Shown: positions 42,292 through 51,703 of the stretch, in pieces
How positions within the stretch are numbered: position 1 is the stretch's first letter
How the letters are laid out: each line of letters opens with the position of its first letter
DNA from: Bacillota bacterium
GTDB lineage: Bacteria > Bacillota > Clostridia > Christensenellales > CAG-138
Assembly: GCA_023455425.1 (NCBI GenBank)
Contig: JAEYCM010000006.1
Coordinates: forward strand, 30,184-94,183
Direction: 5' to 3'
Length of the DNA: 64,000 nucleotides
The notes under the pieces: model-generated
Databases searched by the model: none
What the model was told of the DNA's origin: nothing
Seen by the model: only the letters and a program-made list of their open reading frames with translations
Made by a program: the position numbers and the translations under genes

Positions 42292-42332
42292 GCATACTCG
42301 GCAGTACAAAATTGAAGGAGGAGAAATCCAGA

Positions 42333-43481
42333 ATGAAGAAAGTATTTGCCTTACTTTTGGCGCTGATGATGGTTGCCGGCGCTGTCGCCTGCACGCCGAC
42401 ACAGCAGCCCGCAGCGGAAACCCCCGCGCCGGTAGCGACCGAAGCCCCCGCGGCGGAAGCAACCCCGGAAGCCACGCCCGAACCCGAAGCAACCGGTTTT
42501 GAAGTGGCTCTTATCACGGATATCGGCACCATCGATGACAAATCGTTCAACCAGGGTGCATGGGAAGGCGTTGTTGCCTATGCGGAAGCAAACGGCAAGA
42601 CCTACAAGTACTATCAGCCCACCGAGCAGTCCAACGACGCGTATCTTGCCCAGATTGAAATCGCTGTCCAGAACGGCGCGAAGATGGTCGTGACGCCGGG
42701 CTTCCTGTTTGAAACCCCGATCTTCATCGCGCAGGATCTGTATCCCGATGTTTCCTTCATCCTGCTTGACGGTGCTCCCCATAGCGCGGATTATGCCGAG
42801 TACCGTACCAACAAGAACGTGGTCGGCGTTACCTATGCCGAGCATGAATCCGGCTACCTCGCCGGCTATGCTGCTGTGAAGGACGGCTACACCAAGCTGG
42901 GCTTCATGGGCGGTATGGCGGTTCCCGCGGTTGTCCGCTTTGGTTACGGCTTTGCGCAGGGCGCAAATGACGCCGCCAAGGAACTGGGCAAAGACGTTGA
43001 ACTCATGTACCACTACACCGGCGGCTTTGACGCTACCCCCGAAGCGCAGAACCTCGCCGCTTCCTGGTACAACAACGGTACCGAAGTCATCTTCGCATGC
43101 GGCGGCGCTGTGGGCTTCTCCGTATTCGCGGCTGCTGAAGCTGCCGGCGCCAAGAGCATCGGCGTTGACGTAGACCAGTCCGGCGAAAGCGATACCGTTA
43201 TCACCTCTGCGATGAAGTCTCTGGCGCCGGGCGTCGAGATGCTCATCAAGCAGTACTATGACGGTACGTTCCCCGGCGGCCAGGGCCTTGTTCTGGATGC
43301 TTCCAACAACTCCGTTGGCCTGCCGTTCGCTTCCTCCAAGTTCAACACCTTCACACAGGCGGATTATGACGCCCTGTTTGCGAAGATCGCGGCCAAGGAA
43401 ATCACCATCGTCAAGGACGATGCTGCGGAAAGCGCCGATAAGCTTGAGCTTGCCAGCGTGAAAGTGACAGTCGTCGAATAA
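42333..43481 (+). CDS. BMP-family (PnrA/Med-like) ABC nucleoside-binding lipoprotein
   Basis: 382 residues from the ATG at 42333 (GGAGG upstream). The lipoprotein signal ends 'AGAVAC' (Cys20), followed by a Pro/Ala/Glu tether. The BMP domain starts 'VALITDIGTIDDKSFNQGAWEG', with 'VVGVTYAEHESGYLAGYAA' and 'GVDVDQSG' typical of purine-nucleoside receptors such as PnrA. With the downstream thymidine kinase and deoxyribosyltransferase-like gene, a nucleoside ligand is very likely. Codon use is strongly biased, as expected for an abundant protein. Confidence 0.93.
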   Translation: MKKVFALLLALMMVAGAVACTPTQQPAAETPAPVATEAPAAEATPEATPEPEATGFEVALITDIGTIDDKSFNQGAWEGVVAYAEANGKTYKYYQPTEQSNDAYLAQIEIAVQNGAKMVVTPGFLFETPIFIAQDLYPDVSFILLDGAPHSADYAEYRTNKNVVGVTYAEHESGYLAGYAAVKDGYTKLGFMGGMAVPAVVRFGYGFAQGANDAAKELGKDVELMYHYTGGFDATPEAQNLAASWYNNGTEVIFACGGAVGFSVFAAAEAAGAKSIGVDVDQSGESDTVITSAMKSLAPGVEMLIKQYYDGTFPGGQGLVLDASNNSVGLPFASSKFNTFTQADYDALFAKIAAKEITIVKDDAAESADKLELASVKVTVVE

Positions 43482-43497
43482 CCAAATGTTACTGCAA

Positions 43498-43535
43498 AGA
43501 GGCAGGCAGGCCAAAATCTGCCTGCCTCTTTTTTC
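43498..43535 (+). terminator. Terminator or attenuator between binding protein and ATPase genes
   Basis: A perfect 12-bp stem AGAGGCAGGCAG / CTGCCTGCCTCT (43498-43509 with 43518-43529), an eight-base loop and a run of six T residues. It looks fully functional, so the transporter genes must rely on read-through or on a promoter with TATAAT at 43579-43584, whose -35 is weak. Confidence 0.85.
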
Positions 43536-43657
43536 AGCCGGTCTTATAGTTTTTGTTTATTCTTTGTCCATATTCCGCTATAATTGAACCATATCGTGCA
43601 TGCATTCTTCAAAATTTACGATATTCAACATTACATATGCAGAGTAGGAGTGACGGC

Positions 43658-45184
43658 ATGAGTTATGTCATTGAAATGCTTCACATCACCAAGACATTCC
43701 CCGGCATCATTGCAAACGACGATATCACGCTGCAACTAAAAAAAGGGGAAATCCATGCGCTGCTTGGGGAGAACGGTGCGGGAAAATCCACCCTCATGAG
43801 CGTGCTGTTTGGCCTCTATCAACCGGAGCAGGGCACCATCAAGAAAGATGGGAAAGAGGTGAAAATCTCCAACCCCAACGACGCCAACGCGCTTGGCATC
43901 GGCATGGTGCACCAGCATTTCAAGCTTGTCCACAATTTCACGGTGCTGCAGAATATTATTTTGGGCGTGGAGACCACGAAAAACGGCTTTCTTCAAATGG
44001 AAGAAGCGCGCAAAAAGGTGGTCGCCCTGTCCGAACGCTATGGCCTGAAGGTCGATCCGGACGCGGTGGTGGAGGATATCACCGTCGGTATGCAGCAGCG
44101 CGTAGAGATATTAAAAATGCTGTACCGTGAAAATGAGATATTGATATTCGATGAACCTACGGCGGTATTGACCCCGCAGGAGATCGACGAACTGATGAAG
44201 ATTATGCGGGGCCTCACGCAGGAAGGCAAATCCATCCTCTTCATTACCCACAAGCTCAATGAAATCAAAGCCGTTGCGGACCGGTGTACGGTGCTTCGCA
44301 AGGGCAAGTATATCGGCACCATCGACGTCGACGCAACCACCAAAGAGGAAATGTCCGAAATGATGGTGGGCCGCAAGGTCATGCTGGAAGTGGACAAGGA
44401 TGCGCCCGACATCGGCACCCCGGTATTCGAGGTCAAAAACCTGACCGTTTCGTCCCGGCACCATACCAAGAAAACCGTAAACAACGTCTCTTTCACCGTG
44501 CGCAAGGGCGAAATCGTCTGTATCGCGGGGATCGACGGCAACGGACAGAGCGAACTTGTGCAGGCGCTGACCGGCCTTATTCAGCCGGAAAGCGGCGCGA
44601 TCCTATTAAGAGGCCAGGATATTACACATAAGAGCATCCGTGCAAGAAATGTCCTGGGCATGGCGCATATTCCGGAGGACAGGCATAAGCACGGCCTGGT
44701 GCTCGACTATACGCTGGAGGATAATCTGGCGCTCAAAAAGTATTTCATGCGTGACTTCCAAAAGGGCGGCTTCCGGAATTTTAAAAAGACGCGCGAGTAT
44801 GCGCAGGCGCTCATCGAGCGCTTCGATATCCGGAGCGGCCAAGGCCCCATTACCGCCGCGCGCAGCATGAGCGGCGGCAACCAGCAAAAGGCCATCGTGG
44901 CCAGGGAAATTGATTACGATCCCGAAATTCTGATTGCCGTGCAGCCTACCCGAGGGTTGGATGTCGGCGCGATCGAATACATCCACAGGCAGCTGATCGT
45001 ACAGCGCGATCAGGGCAAGGCGGTGCTGCTGGTTTCCCTGGAACTGGACGAGGTGATGAACGTCAGCGACCGAATCCTCGTCATTTACGAGGGCGCGATC
45101 GTAGGCGAATTTGACCCCAAAGAGATTACGGTGCAGGAGCTGGGGCTTTATATGGCGGGCTCCAAAAGGAGGCAGGCGCAATGA
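43658..45184 (+). CDS. BMP-type ABC importer ATPase (YufO/NupO-like)
   Basis: 508 residues from the ATG at 43658, preceded by AGGAGTGA. Domain one has 'GENGAGKSTLMS' and 'ILIFDEPTAVLTPQE'. Domain two has 'GIDGNGQSEL', 'MSGGNQQKA' and the altered Walker B 'ILIAVQPTRGLDVGA', with Gln where the first half has Glu; this is typical for BMP-type ATPases such as YufO. It drives nucleoside uptake through the two permeases that follow. It overlaps the next gene by four bases. Confidence 0.93.
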   Translation: MSYVIEMLHITKTFPGIIANDDITLQLKKGEIHALLGENGAGKSTLMSVLFGLYQPEQGTIKKDGKEVKISNPNDANALGIGMVHQHFKLVHNFTVLQNIILGVETTKNGFLQMEEARKKVVALSERYGLKVDPDAVVEDITVGMQQRVEILKMLYRENEILIFDEPTAVLTPQEIDELMKIMRGLTQEGKSILFITHKLNEIKAVADRCTVLRKGKYIGTIDVDATTKEEMSEMMVGRKVMLEVDKDAPDIGTPVFEVKNLTVSSRHHTKKTVNNVSFTVRKGEIVCIAGIDGNGQSELVQALTGLIQPESGAILLRGQDITHKSIRARNVLGMAHIPEDRHKHGLVLDYTLEDNLALKKYFMRDFQKGGFRNFKKTREYAQALIERFDIRSGQGPITAARSMSGGNQQKAIVAREIDYDPEILIAVQPTRGLDVGAIEYIHRQLIVQRDQGKAVLLVSLELDEVMNVSDRILVIYEGAIVGEFDPKEITVQELGLYMAGSKRRQAQ

Positions 45185-46371
45185 AAAAAGTACAGAGCTT
45201 AATCCGGAGCACAGGCTTTACAAACGCCGCTTCTTCCGTTGCCGCGATTTTAGTGGGCATGGTATTCGGCTTCCTCATTATGCTCATCAGCAACTCAAAG
45301 GAGGCGCTGCAGGGCTTTGCCATTATATTGGAGGGCGGCTTTGGCGGCGGCGCAAAGGGCGTCGGCCAGACGTTCTATTATGCCATTCCCATGATCATGA
45401 CGGGCCTTTCGGTTGGCTTTGCGTTCAAGACGGGCCTATTTAATATCGGCGCATCCGGCCAGTTTACGGTGGGCGCGTTTGTGGCGATATTCATCGGCAT
45501 CAAATGGACGTTCCTGCCCGCCCCCTGGCACTGGATCGTGGCGCTGATGGGCTCCGCCGTGGCGGGGGGGCTCTGGGCGCTCATACCAGGTCTTTTCAAA
45601 GCGTATCTCAACGTGAACGAGGTCATCTCCTCTATCATGATGAACTACATCGGCCTGTTCGCGGTGAACTTTCTGATGAAGCTTCCGGCGCTCAAGTCCC
45701 CGCCGCCGCTCTTTGATTCTACGATGAACCTTTCCGCCAACACCGCGCCGTCCGCGGTCATTCCCAAAAGCTTTTTAGAGACGCTGTTTCCCGGCTCCAC
45801 GGTTAACATTGGGATATTCATCGCCATTGCCGTTGCGGTCGTTATTTATATCGTGCTCAATAAAACAACGTTCGGCTATGAGTTGAAGGCGTGCGGCTAC
45901 AACCGCCATGCAAGCAAGTACGCGGGCATCAACGAGCGGCGCAATATCGTGCTCTCCATGGTCATATCCGGCGCTCTGGCAGGCCTTGGCGGCGGCCTTG
46001 TGTACCTTTCCGGCGCGAACGGGCGGCGTTACAAGGTGGTGGATATGCTGCTGGGCGATGGCTTTAACGGTATCTCCGTGGCGCTTTTAGGGCTCAACAA
46101 TCCGCTTGGCATTATCTTCTCCGCATTGTTCATCGCCTATATCACAATGGGCGGCGAATATCTCCAGCGGCTTGATTTTGCCGTGGAGATCATCGATATC
46201 ATCACGGCGGCGATCATTTACTTCAGCGCATTCGCGCTGGTGTTCCGTACGTTCGTGAAGAAGGTTACCGGCGCAAAAGACGTGCTCCAGATCGTAGAGA
46301 CCGGCGCGCCTGGCGAGGCTGCCTTTGCGGCTGCCAAAGCAGAGAAAAGCGAAGGGGAGGGTGAAGAATAA
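45181..46371 (+). CDS. BMP-type ABC importer permease 1 (YufP/NupP-like)
   Basis: 396 residues with about eight to ten hydrophobic segments. 'TGLFNIGASGQFTVGAF' near residue 84, 'YLNVNEVISSIMMNYIG' near residue 143 and 'GYNRHASKYAGIN' in a cytoplasmic loop are hallmarks of this permease type. A charged Ala/Lys/Glu tail ends the protein. Translation is coupled to both neighbours through overlapping stop and start codons. Confidence 0.93.
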   Translation: MKKVQSLIRSTGFTNAASSVAAILVGMVFGFLIMLISNSKEALQGFAIILEGGFGGGAKGVGQTFYYAIPMIMTGLSVGFAFKTGLFNIGASGQFTVGAFVAIFIGIKWTFLPAPWHWIVALMGSAVAGGLWALIPGLFKAYLNVNEVISSIMMNYIGLFAVNFLMKLPALKSPPPLFDSTMNLSANTAPSAVIPKSFLETLFPGSTVNIGIFIAIAVAVVIYIVLNKTTFGYELKACGYNRHASKYAGINERRNIVLSMVISGALAGLGGGLVYLSGANGRRYKVVDMLLGDGFNGISVALLGLNNPLGIIFSALFIAYITMGGEYLQRLDFAVEIIDIITAAIIYFSAFALVFRTFVKKVTGAKDVLQIVETGAPGEAAFAAAKAEKSEGEGEE

Positions 46372-47336
46372 TGGATACCCTGTATTTCCTCATACAGCAG
46401 ATGATGACCTATTCCATCCCCCTTTTGATCGTTGCGCTGGGCGGGCTGTTCAGTGAGCGCTGCGGCGTGGTCAACATCGCGCTCGAAGGCATCATGATCG
46501 TGGGCGGGTTCTCGAGCATCCTGTTTATCAACTTCATGCAGAACATGGGGGTGATGGACGGACAGATCCTGCTACTTTGCGCCATACTCATCGCGGCAAT
46601 TTCGGGCGGCATATTCTCGCTGCTGCATGCCTATGCCGCCATCAATATGAAAGCGGACCAAACCATCAGCGGTACGGCGCTCAATATGTTTGCGCCCGCG
46701 TTTGCCGTGTTTGCCGCGCGCATGATTCAGGAGAACGGCGTACAGCAGATTACGTTCAAGAACACGTTCCGCATTGCGGAGGTCCCGGTACTGAGCAAAA
46801 TTCCCGTATTGGGCGATATGTTCTTCAAGCAGTCCTTCATCACCACGTATATTGGATTTGGCATCCTCATTGTGGCGATCGTGCTGCTCTATAAGACGCG
46901 CTTCGGCCTGCGGCTGCGCGCCTGCGGCGAGCATCCCCAGGCGGCGGATTCCGTAGGCATCAACGTATACAAAATGCGTTATGCAGGCGTTACCATCTCC
47001 GGTATGCTGGCGGGCTTAGGCGGCCTGGTGTTCGTGGTTCCCACTTCCACCAATTTTAACGCCACGGTGGCAGGCTACGGCTTCTTGGGTATTGCGGTGC
47101 TGATATTTGGCCAATGGAAGCCGCTTCGCATTCTCTTTGCGGCGCTGTTCTTTGGCCTGATGAAGACCATTTCCTCTTCCTATTCCGGTATCCCGGTGCT
47201 GTTGGACCTTGGCATCAACAGCTATATCTACAAAATGATCCCGTATATCGCCACGCTCATCGTGCTTGCATTTACCTCCAGAAACTCGCAGGCACCGCGT
47301 GCTTCCGGCCAGCCCTATGATAAGGGCAGCCGCTAA
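46371..47336 (+). CDS. BMP-type ABC importer permease 2 (YufQ/NupQ-like)
   Basis: 321 residues, mostly hydrophobic. 'ALGGLFSERCGVVNIALEG' near residue 23 and 'RACGEHPQAADSVGINVYK' near residue 183 are typical of the second, shorter permease in BMP-type systems. The ATG shares one base with the preceding stop (TAATG). It forms a heterodimer with permease 1. Thymidine kinase follows after 10 bases. Confidence 0.93.
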   Translation: MDTLYFLIQQMMTYSIPLLIVALGGLFSERCGVVNIALEGIMIVGGFSSILFINFMQNMGVMDGQILLLCAILIAAISGGIFSLLHAYAAINMKADQTISGTALNMFAPAFAVFAARMIQENGVQQITFKNTFRIAEVPVLSKIPVLGDMFFKQSFITTYIGFGILIVAIVLLYKTRFGLRLRACGEHPQAADSVGINVYKMRYAGVTISGMLAGLGGLVFVVPTSTNFNATVAGYGFLGIAVLIFGQWKPLRILFAALFFGLMKTISSSYSGIPVLLDLGINSYIYKMIPYIATLIVLAFTSRNSQAPRASGQPYDKGSR

Positions 47337-47346
47337 GGAGCGTTAA

Positions 47347-47940
47347 ATGGCGAAGCTGTATTACCGGTACGGAGCCATGGGCTCCAGCAAAAGCGCGAAC
47401 GCGCTGATGGTCAAGCACAATTACGGCGAACGCGGGCAAAAGGCGCTGCTGCTAAAGCCCGCTATTGATCAGCGGGACGGGGAACACTTGGTTGCCTCGC
47501 GCTGCGGACTTGCCGGGGAATGCCTGCTCTTTCACGAACTGGATGAGGAGACCGTGCGGGCGCACCAATATGACTGCATCATCGTGGATGAAGCGCAGTT
47601 TCTCAGCAAAAGCGAAGTGGAGCTCCTGGTCAGGATCGTGGACGTGTACGATGTCCCGGTGATCTGCTATGGCCTCAGGGCGGATTTTCAGGGCAATTTC
47701 TTTGAGGGAAGCCAGTGGCTGATGGCCTGGGCAGATACCATCGAAGAGGTCAAGACCATCTGCTGGTGCGGCAGGAAGGCTACGTTTAACGCAAGACTGG
47801 ACGGCAAGGGCGGCATCACCAAGGTCGGCGAGCAGGTGGTGCTGGGCGCAAACGATAAATATATCGGCCTGTGCCGCAGGCATTGGGCGCAGGGCGACCC
47901 AGGGCCGGGTCTTCGCAAAGAGGACTTAATCAAAACATGA
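47347..47940 (+). CDS. tdk: Thymidine kinase
   Basis: 197 residues, the type II Tdk length. The P-loop is 'GAMGSSKSANAL' (residues 9-20), the catalytic glutamate is Glu82 in 'VDEAQFL', and the zinc site is Cys139, Cys141, Cys176 and His179. It phosphorylates thymidine and deoxyuridine with ATP. AAGGAG precedes the ATG. Its place after a BMP-type importer supports nucleoside uptake coupled to salvage. Confidence 0.95.
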   Translation: MAKLYYRYGAMGSSKSANALMVKHNYGERGQKALLLKPAIDQRDGEHLVASRCGLAGECLLFHELDEETVRAHQYDCIIVDEAQFLSKSEVELLVRIVDVYDVPVICYGLRADFQGNFFEGSQWLMAWADTIEEVKTICWCGRKATFNARLDGKGGITKVGEQVVLGANDKYIGLCRRHWAQGDPGPGLRKEDLIKT

Positions 47941-48344
47941 ACTACTACATTGCAAGCGGGTTGGAGAATTTTAGGCGCGTCGGCCTGGCGGCCCAAGCGC
48001 TTTCCCGTCACACGCGCACATACGACTGGACTGCGCATGGCGATATCCGCCGGGAAGGGCCGGAGCGCATGCGGCGCGTTTCCTCCACGGAGCTGGAGGC
48101 GGTTATTGCAGCCGAACTTGTGCTTGTGTTGCTGCCGGGCGGCAAAGGAACGCATACGGAGCTTGGCGCCGCGCTTGCGACAGGACAACATAAGTGCATT
48201 ATCCTCTGGTCCGAAACGGGGGATGAATTCCGGGTGGAGGAAGGGCAGGTGCATTCTTCCGTATGCGCGTTCTACTTCCATCCGTGTGCGGAACGGTGGG
48301 TATGCCCGTTTGAGGAGCTGTTGGAGCGCCTGCGCGCGCTGTAA
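47937..48344 (+). CDS. Nucleoside 2-deoxyribosyltransferase-like protein
   Basis: 135 residues from the ATG at 47937, which overlaps the tdk stop (ATGA). 'MNYYIASGLEN' gives the first strand, and 'VLLPGGKGTHTELGAAL' (residues 64-80) carries the Gly-His-x-Glu-x-Gly pattern with a candidate nucleophile Glu75, as in the NDT/YtoQ-like fold. It may transfer or hydrolyse the deoxyribosyl bond of imported nucleosides. It lacks a clear substrate Asp-x-Asp pair, so a noncatalytic relative cannot be excluded. Confidence 0.7.
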   Translation: MNYYIASGLENFRRVGLAAQALSRHTRTYDWTAHGDIRREGPERMRRVSSTELEAVIAAELVLVLLPGGKGTHTELGAALATGQHKCIILWSETGDEFRVEEGQVHSSVCAFYFHPCAERWVCPFEELLERLRAL

Positions 48345-48368
48345 AGAAAGAATAAGAGAGCAACGTTA

Positions 48369-48403
48369 AAACCGGCTCAGGCAACGCCTGGGCCGGTTTG
48401 TGT
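48369..48403 (+). terminator. Hairpin terminator of the nucleoside operon
   Basis: The stem AAACCGGC-T-CAGGC pairs with GCCTG-G-GCCGGTTT (48369-48382 with 48386-48399), followed by a modest T-rich tail. It stands 25 bases after the last stop, ahead of the convergent flagellar operon. Confidence 0.75.
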
Positions 48404-48499
48404 TTCATTTAGGAATGAGGAAAATTACCTGTACTTATTACATAGCATAGCAGGGCGCTTTGTCGCCCGCCAAAGTGGCTCTGCGCCTTTGGCGAAATA

Positions 48500-49774
48500 T
48501 TAAAGCGATTCCAGCAGCGCCGCGGCCTTGTTTCCACCCGTGGTAGAGATGATCTCGGTTACGCGCACGCCGTAATTATCGTCAATTACCACGACCTCGC
48601 CGCGGGCAAAGAGCTTGCCGTTGACCATGATATCCACCATTTCGCCCGCCATCCGGTTAAGAACCACCACGGAACCCATAGTAAGGTTCAGGATATCCTT
48701 AATGCTCTTCTTGCACTGCCCAAGCTCGACCGTGACCTGCAGCGGTACATCCAGAATAAGCCCCAGGCTGTCCCCAAATTCGCCCCGCTCATAGGCACCG
48801 CGGGCGGCGTCCTGATACGGATCATCAAAGGAGTGGTATTGCATCGCTTTCACACTCACGCGGTTGGGCTCAGGCGCACGCTGCGCCTGCTGGTGCGGGT
48901 ACGGGGCATACGGCGGGGGCGGCGCGTACTGCGTTTGATAATACGGCTGCTGGGGCGGCATGGGAGGCGGCGCAACAGGTTGCTGTACCGGAACCGGCTG
49001 TACCGGCGCTGCCTGGACTGGAGACGCTTGAACCGGGGTCTGTACCGGAGCCTGCACAGGCGATTGCACAGGCTGCATATCCGGCTTGGTAGCGGCCACC
49101 TTGTCCGTTTCCTCGTTCATTTCCTTGAGCAGAACGCTGGCCAGCTTTTTGCCAAACTGGAAGGGCATAATCTGCATGATGTCGCTGTTTAATACATCCT
49201 GAATCTGCATGGCGAAGCGGATAACAATGATGGTATCGTGCCCGCAGATGAGGGATTCGAGGCTGTCTTCCTCCAGCGTGATCTTGCTTGCGTGCGGCGG
49301 CGCGATATTGACCGGCATCTTGAGGATGTTGGAAAGCGAGGTAGAGGAGGAACCGATCATCTGGTTCATCACCTCGCTGATGGCGGAAAGCTGAAGCTCT
49401 CCGATCTCATCGTCGGGGGAAATGCTGCCGCTGCCGCCCATCAAAAGATCGGTTATGATGAGGACGTCCTCGTTATTAATGAGCAGGATGTTATAGCCGT
49501 CGATGCCGGAGGTATAGGAAACCTCAACCGCGACATACGGCTTCTTATACGGGCCCACTTCCGCAAGATTGTTGGTGAGCATAACTTTCGGCGTTGTAAT
49601 GGAAACCTTTTTCCCCAGCAAAGTGGAAAGCGTGGTGGCCGAAGTCCCCATGCATATGTTTCCGATTTCGCCAAGCGCATCTTTTTCATACTCGCTGAGC
49701 GGGTATTTTTCGTAATCGACTGGCGACGGATTGACATAAGTCGCAGTATCGTTGCCTCCTGCGGGGTTACTCAT
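48500..49774 (-). CDS. fliY: Flagellar motor switch phosphatase FliY (CheC-like plus FliN domain)
   Basis: 424 residues. Residues 28-215 form a CheC-like domain with both E-x2-N motifs ('GEIGNICMG' and 'SEVMNQMIG'), able to dephosphorylate CheY-P. Residues 225-315 are a long, low-complexity linker rich in Pro, Gln, Val and Tyr with repeated PVQ units. Residues 335-424 form the FliN/SpoA domain ('LGLILDVPLQVTVELG'). It forms the C-ring with FliM and FliG. It overlaps fliM by eight bases and is the last gene of this minus-strand operon in the window. Confidence 0.95.
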   Translation of the reverse strand: MSNPAGGNDTATYVNPSPVDYEKYPLSEYEKDALGEIGNICMGTSATTLSTLLGKKVSITTPKVMLTNNLAEVGPYKKPYVAVEVSYTSGIDGYNILLINNEDVLIITDLLMGGSGSISPDDEIGELQLSAISEVMNQMIGSSSTSLSNILKMPVNIAPPHASKITLEEDSLESLICGHDTIIVIRFAMQIQDVLNSDIMQIMPFQFGKKLASVLLKEMNEETDKVAATKPDMQPVQSPVQAPVQTPVQASPVQAAPVQPVPVQQPVAPPPMPPQQPYYQTQYAPPPPYAPYPHQQAQRAPEPNRVSVKAMQYHSFDDPYQDAARGAYERGEFGDSLGLILDVPLQVTVELGQCKKSIKDILNLTMGSVVVLNRMAGEMVDIMVNGKLFARGEVVVIDDNYGVRVTEIISTTGGNKAAALLESL

Positions 49775-50771
49775 CGTCAGCCACCTCCTTTATAATTTCT
49801 GTAATTTTAACTGCAATTTGTTGTCCTTTATGCCCGATCTTTGCCTTAAACTTGGGGATATGTTCCACAAGTACCGTAACGCCCTGGCTCAAAGGATGCT
49901 CCACGCGTATCACGTCTCCAACCTGCAAATTCAAAATATCTCCTACAGTTGCATGGGTTGGCTCAAACATGGCGCGTAACGTGACCGGCGTACTTGCGAT
50001 GCGGGCGCCTACACCCGGGTCCTTCATCATTTCCTGATCGGTTTGCCCGGTTCTCTGGTCATTGTACCAGAGTTTTGACGTCATTTTGTTTGCAATCGGC
50101 TGCAGCGCAGGATGGGGGATACAGAAATTTACAATATCGGAAACATCGCCGATTGTTACGCTGATGGTGATAATGGCAATCGGCTCGGAGCTTACGACGA
50201 TCTGCGCAAACTGCGCGCTCGTTTCCACACGTTCGATCATGGAACGGATCGGCGTTACGCGGCTCCAGCTTTCATTCATAATGGAAAGCATCTGCCCGCA
50301 AATGCGCGTGAGGATGCTCAATTCGATCTCTGTAAAGGATTTTGAGGACAGATCGCTAAACGTTCCCGTACCGCCCAATAAGCGGCTGATAATTTCATAT
50401 CCGATGGTGGTTGAAACTTCAAGCAACGCCGATCCCGCAAGCGGGGGCATGTTGAGTATTGCAATAAAAGCGGGGGAGGGCAAGGAATTGCTGAATTCCG
50501 AAAATGTCTGCTCCTCAATGGAGACAAGTTCCACGTCACAACGTGCGCGTAAAGAGCCGGAAAGGAATGTACCCAGCCTTCCGGCATAACTTTCATATAT
50601 GAAATTGAGCATGCGCATCTGCTCTTTGGAAAACTTGTTTGCTGTCCTAAAATCGTAAACGCGAACTTGCTGCAGCTCCTCAACGGGTTGAGGCTCCTGA
50701 GGCTCCGCCCTGCCGGAGGCCAGTGCCACCAACAGTTCGTCAATTTCGCTTTGCGATAAGATATCGGCCAA
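49767..50771 (-). CDS. fliM: Flagellar motor switch protein FliM
   Basis: 334 residues. The N-terminal 'MADILSQSEIDELLVAL' is the CheY-P-binding peptide. The CheC-like middle domain and the C-terminal SpoA domain ('VGDILNLQVGDVIRVEHP') follow. The start is TTG at 50771, preceded by GAGGGG on the minus strand, and no ATG fits the conserved N-terminus. It builds the C-ring. The 146-bp gap to motB shows no fliL, which often sits there. Confidence 0.96.
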   Translation of the reverse strand: MADILSQSEIDELLVALASGRAEPQEPQPVEELQQVRVYDFRTANKFSKEQMRMLNFIYESYAGRLGTFLSGSLRARCDVELVSIEEQTFSEFSNSLPSPAFIAILNMPPLAGSALLEVSTTIGYEIISRLLGGTGTFSDLSSKSFTEIELSILTRICGQMLSIMNESWSRVTPIRSMIERVETSAQFAQIVVSSEPIAIITISVTIGDVSDIVNFCIPHPALQPIANKMTSKLWYNDQRTGQTDQEMMKDPGVGARIASTPVTLRAMFEPTHATVGDILNLQVGDVIRVEHPLSQGVTVLVEHIPKFKAKIGHKGQQIAVKITEIIKEVADDE

Positions 50772-50917
50772 ACTTGATCCCCTCGTTCAATAAAATGTGT
50801 CACCAATCTACATATTTTATCATAAAAAGCATAAAATATATAGAGTGATTATTCAGCGCTTCTGATGCGCCGAAGAGGTCTTTCCAAGTGAAATCGCCTG
50901 TTCCAAGCCATAGCGCT

Positions 50918-51703
50918 CTATGAAATATCATCCGGAATGGCAATATCCGCTGCGCTCTGTATGACAAAATCCACCCGGCGGTTCTTTGCCTTTCCCTCTT
51001 CCGTATCGTTGTCCGCAATGGGGTGGTATTCCCCATATCCGGAAGCGGTATATTTCATAGGGGACAAACTGGAGCTTTCAATACAATACTGCACGACGCT
51101 GACCGCACGTGAGGTGGAAAGATCCCAGTTGCTTTTAAAGCGCGCGCTGTGTATGGGGACGTTATCGGTATGCCCTTCGATCTGAATACGCTGTATTGCT
51201 TCATCGTATTCTTCAAAGAGGGTGACGATGCTGTCGAGCAGCGTGAGCGCTTCGGGCCGGATACTTTCCTGGCCGGAGTCAAAAAGGGCGGTGTCGGTGA
51301 TACGGATGACGATCAGATCATCATCTTTTGTGACGTTCAAGGCAAAATCCAAACCGTTGATCACGATATGGTTTCGGACCTTCTGGTACAGCTCGTTAAA
51401 CAAATTCTCCATTTTCGCGCCATCGGTCTCGGGAGATACGGAAGGTTCGGGAGTTGCCGCTACCGGGAATACAACGTCATCATAATCAAAATCCGGGTCC
51501 AGGGTAGCGGTTGGACCTTCAATATCCGATGTCCGCCGAAAGGATTGCACGACCGCCTTCCACTTTTTTGCATCGATAGTGGAAAAGGAAAACAGCAATA
51601 CAAAGAACGTGAGCAGAAGCGTCACCATATCCCCGTAGGTATTCATCCAGGCGGGGGAGCCTTCTTCCTGCGGCGGTTCCGGCCTTTTACGCTCTTTCCG
51701 CAT
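50918..51703 (-). CDS. motB: Flagellar motor stator protein MotB
   Basis: 261 residues from the ATG at 51703, with GTGGAG upstream; a TTG 15 bases earlier is less likely. The proton- or sodium-binding Asp25 lies in 'WMNTYGDMVTLLLTFFVLL', the single membrane helix. The OmpA-like peptidoglycan-binding domain covers about residues 140-255 ('EGHTDNVPIHSARFKSNWDL', 'NRRVDFVI'). It anchors the stator to the wall. It overlaps motA by 17 bases. Confidence 0.95.
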   Translation of the reverse strand: MRKERKRPEPPQEEGSPAWMNTYGDMVTLLLTFFVLLFSFSTIDAKKWKAVVQSFRRTSDIEGPTATLDPDFDYDDVVFPVAATPEPSVSPETDGAKMENLFNELYQKVRNHIVINGLDFALNVTKDDDLIVIRITDTALFDSGQESIRPEALTLLDSIVTLFEEYDEAIQRIQIEGHTDNVPIHSARFKSNWDLSTSRAVSVVQYCIESSSLSPMKYTASGYGEYHPIADNDTEEGKAKNRRVDFVIQSAADIAIPDDIS

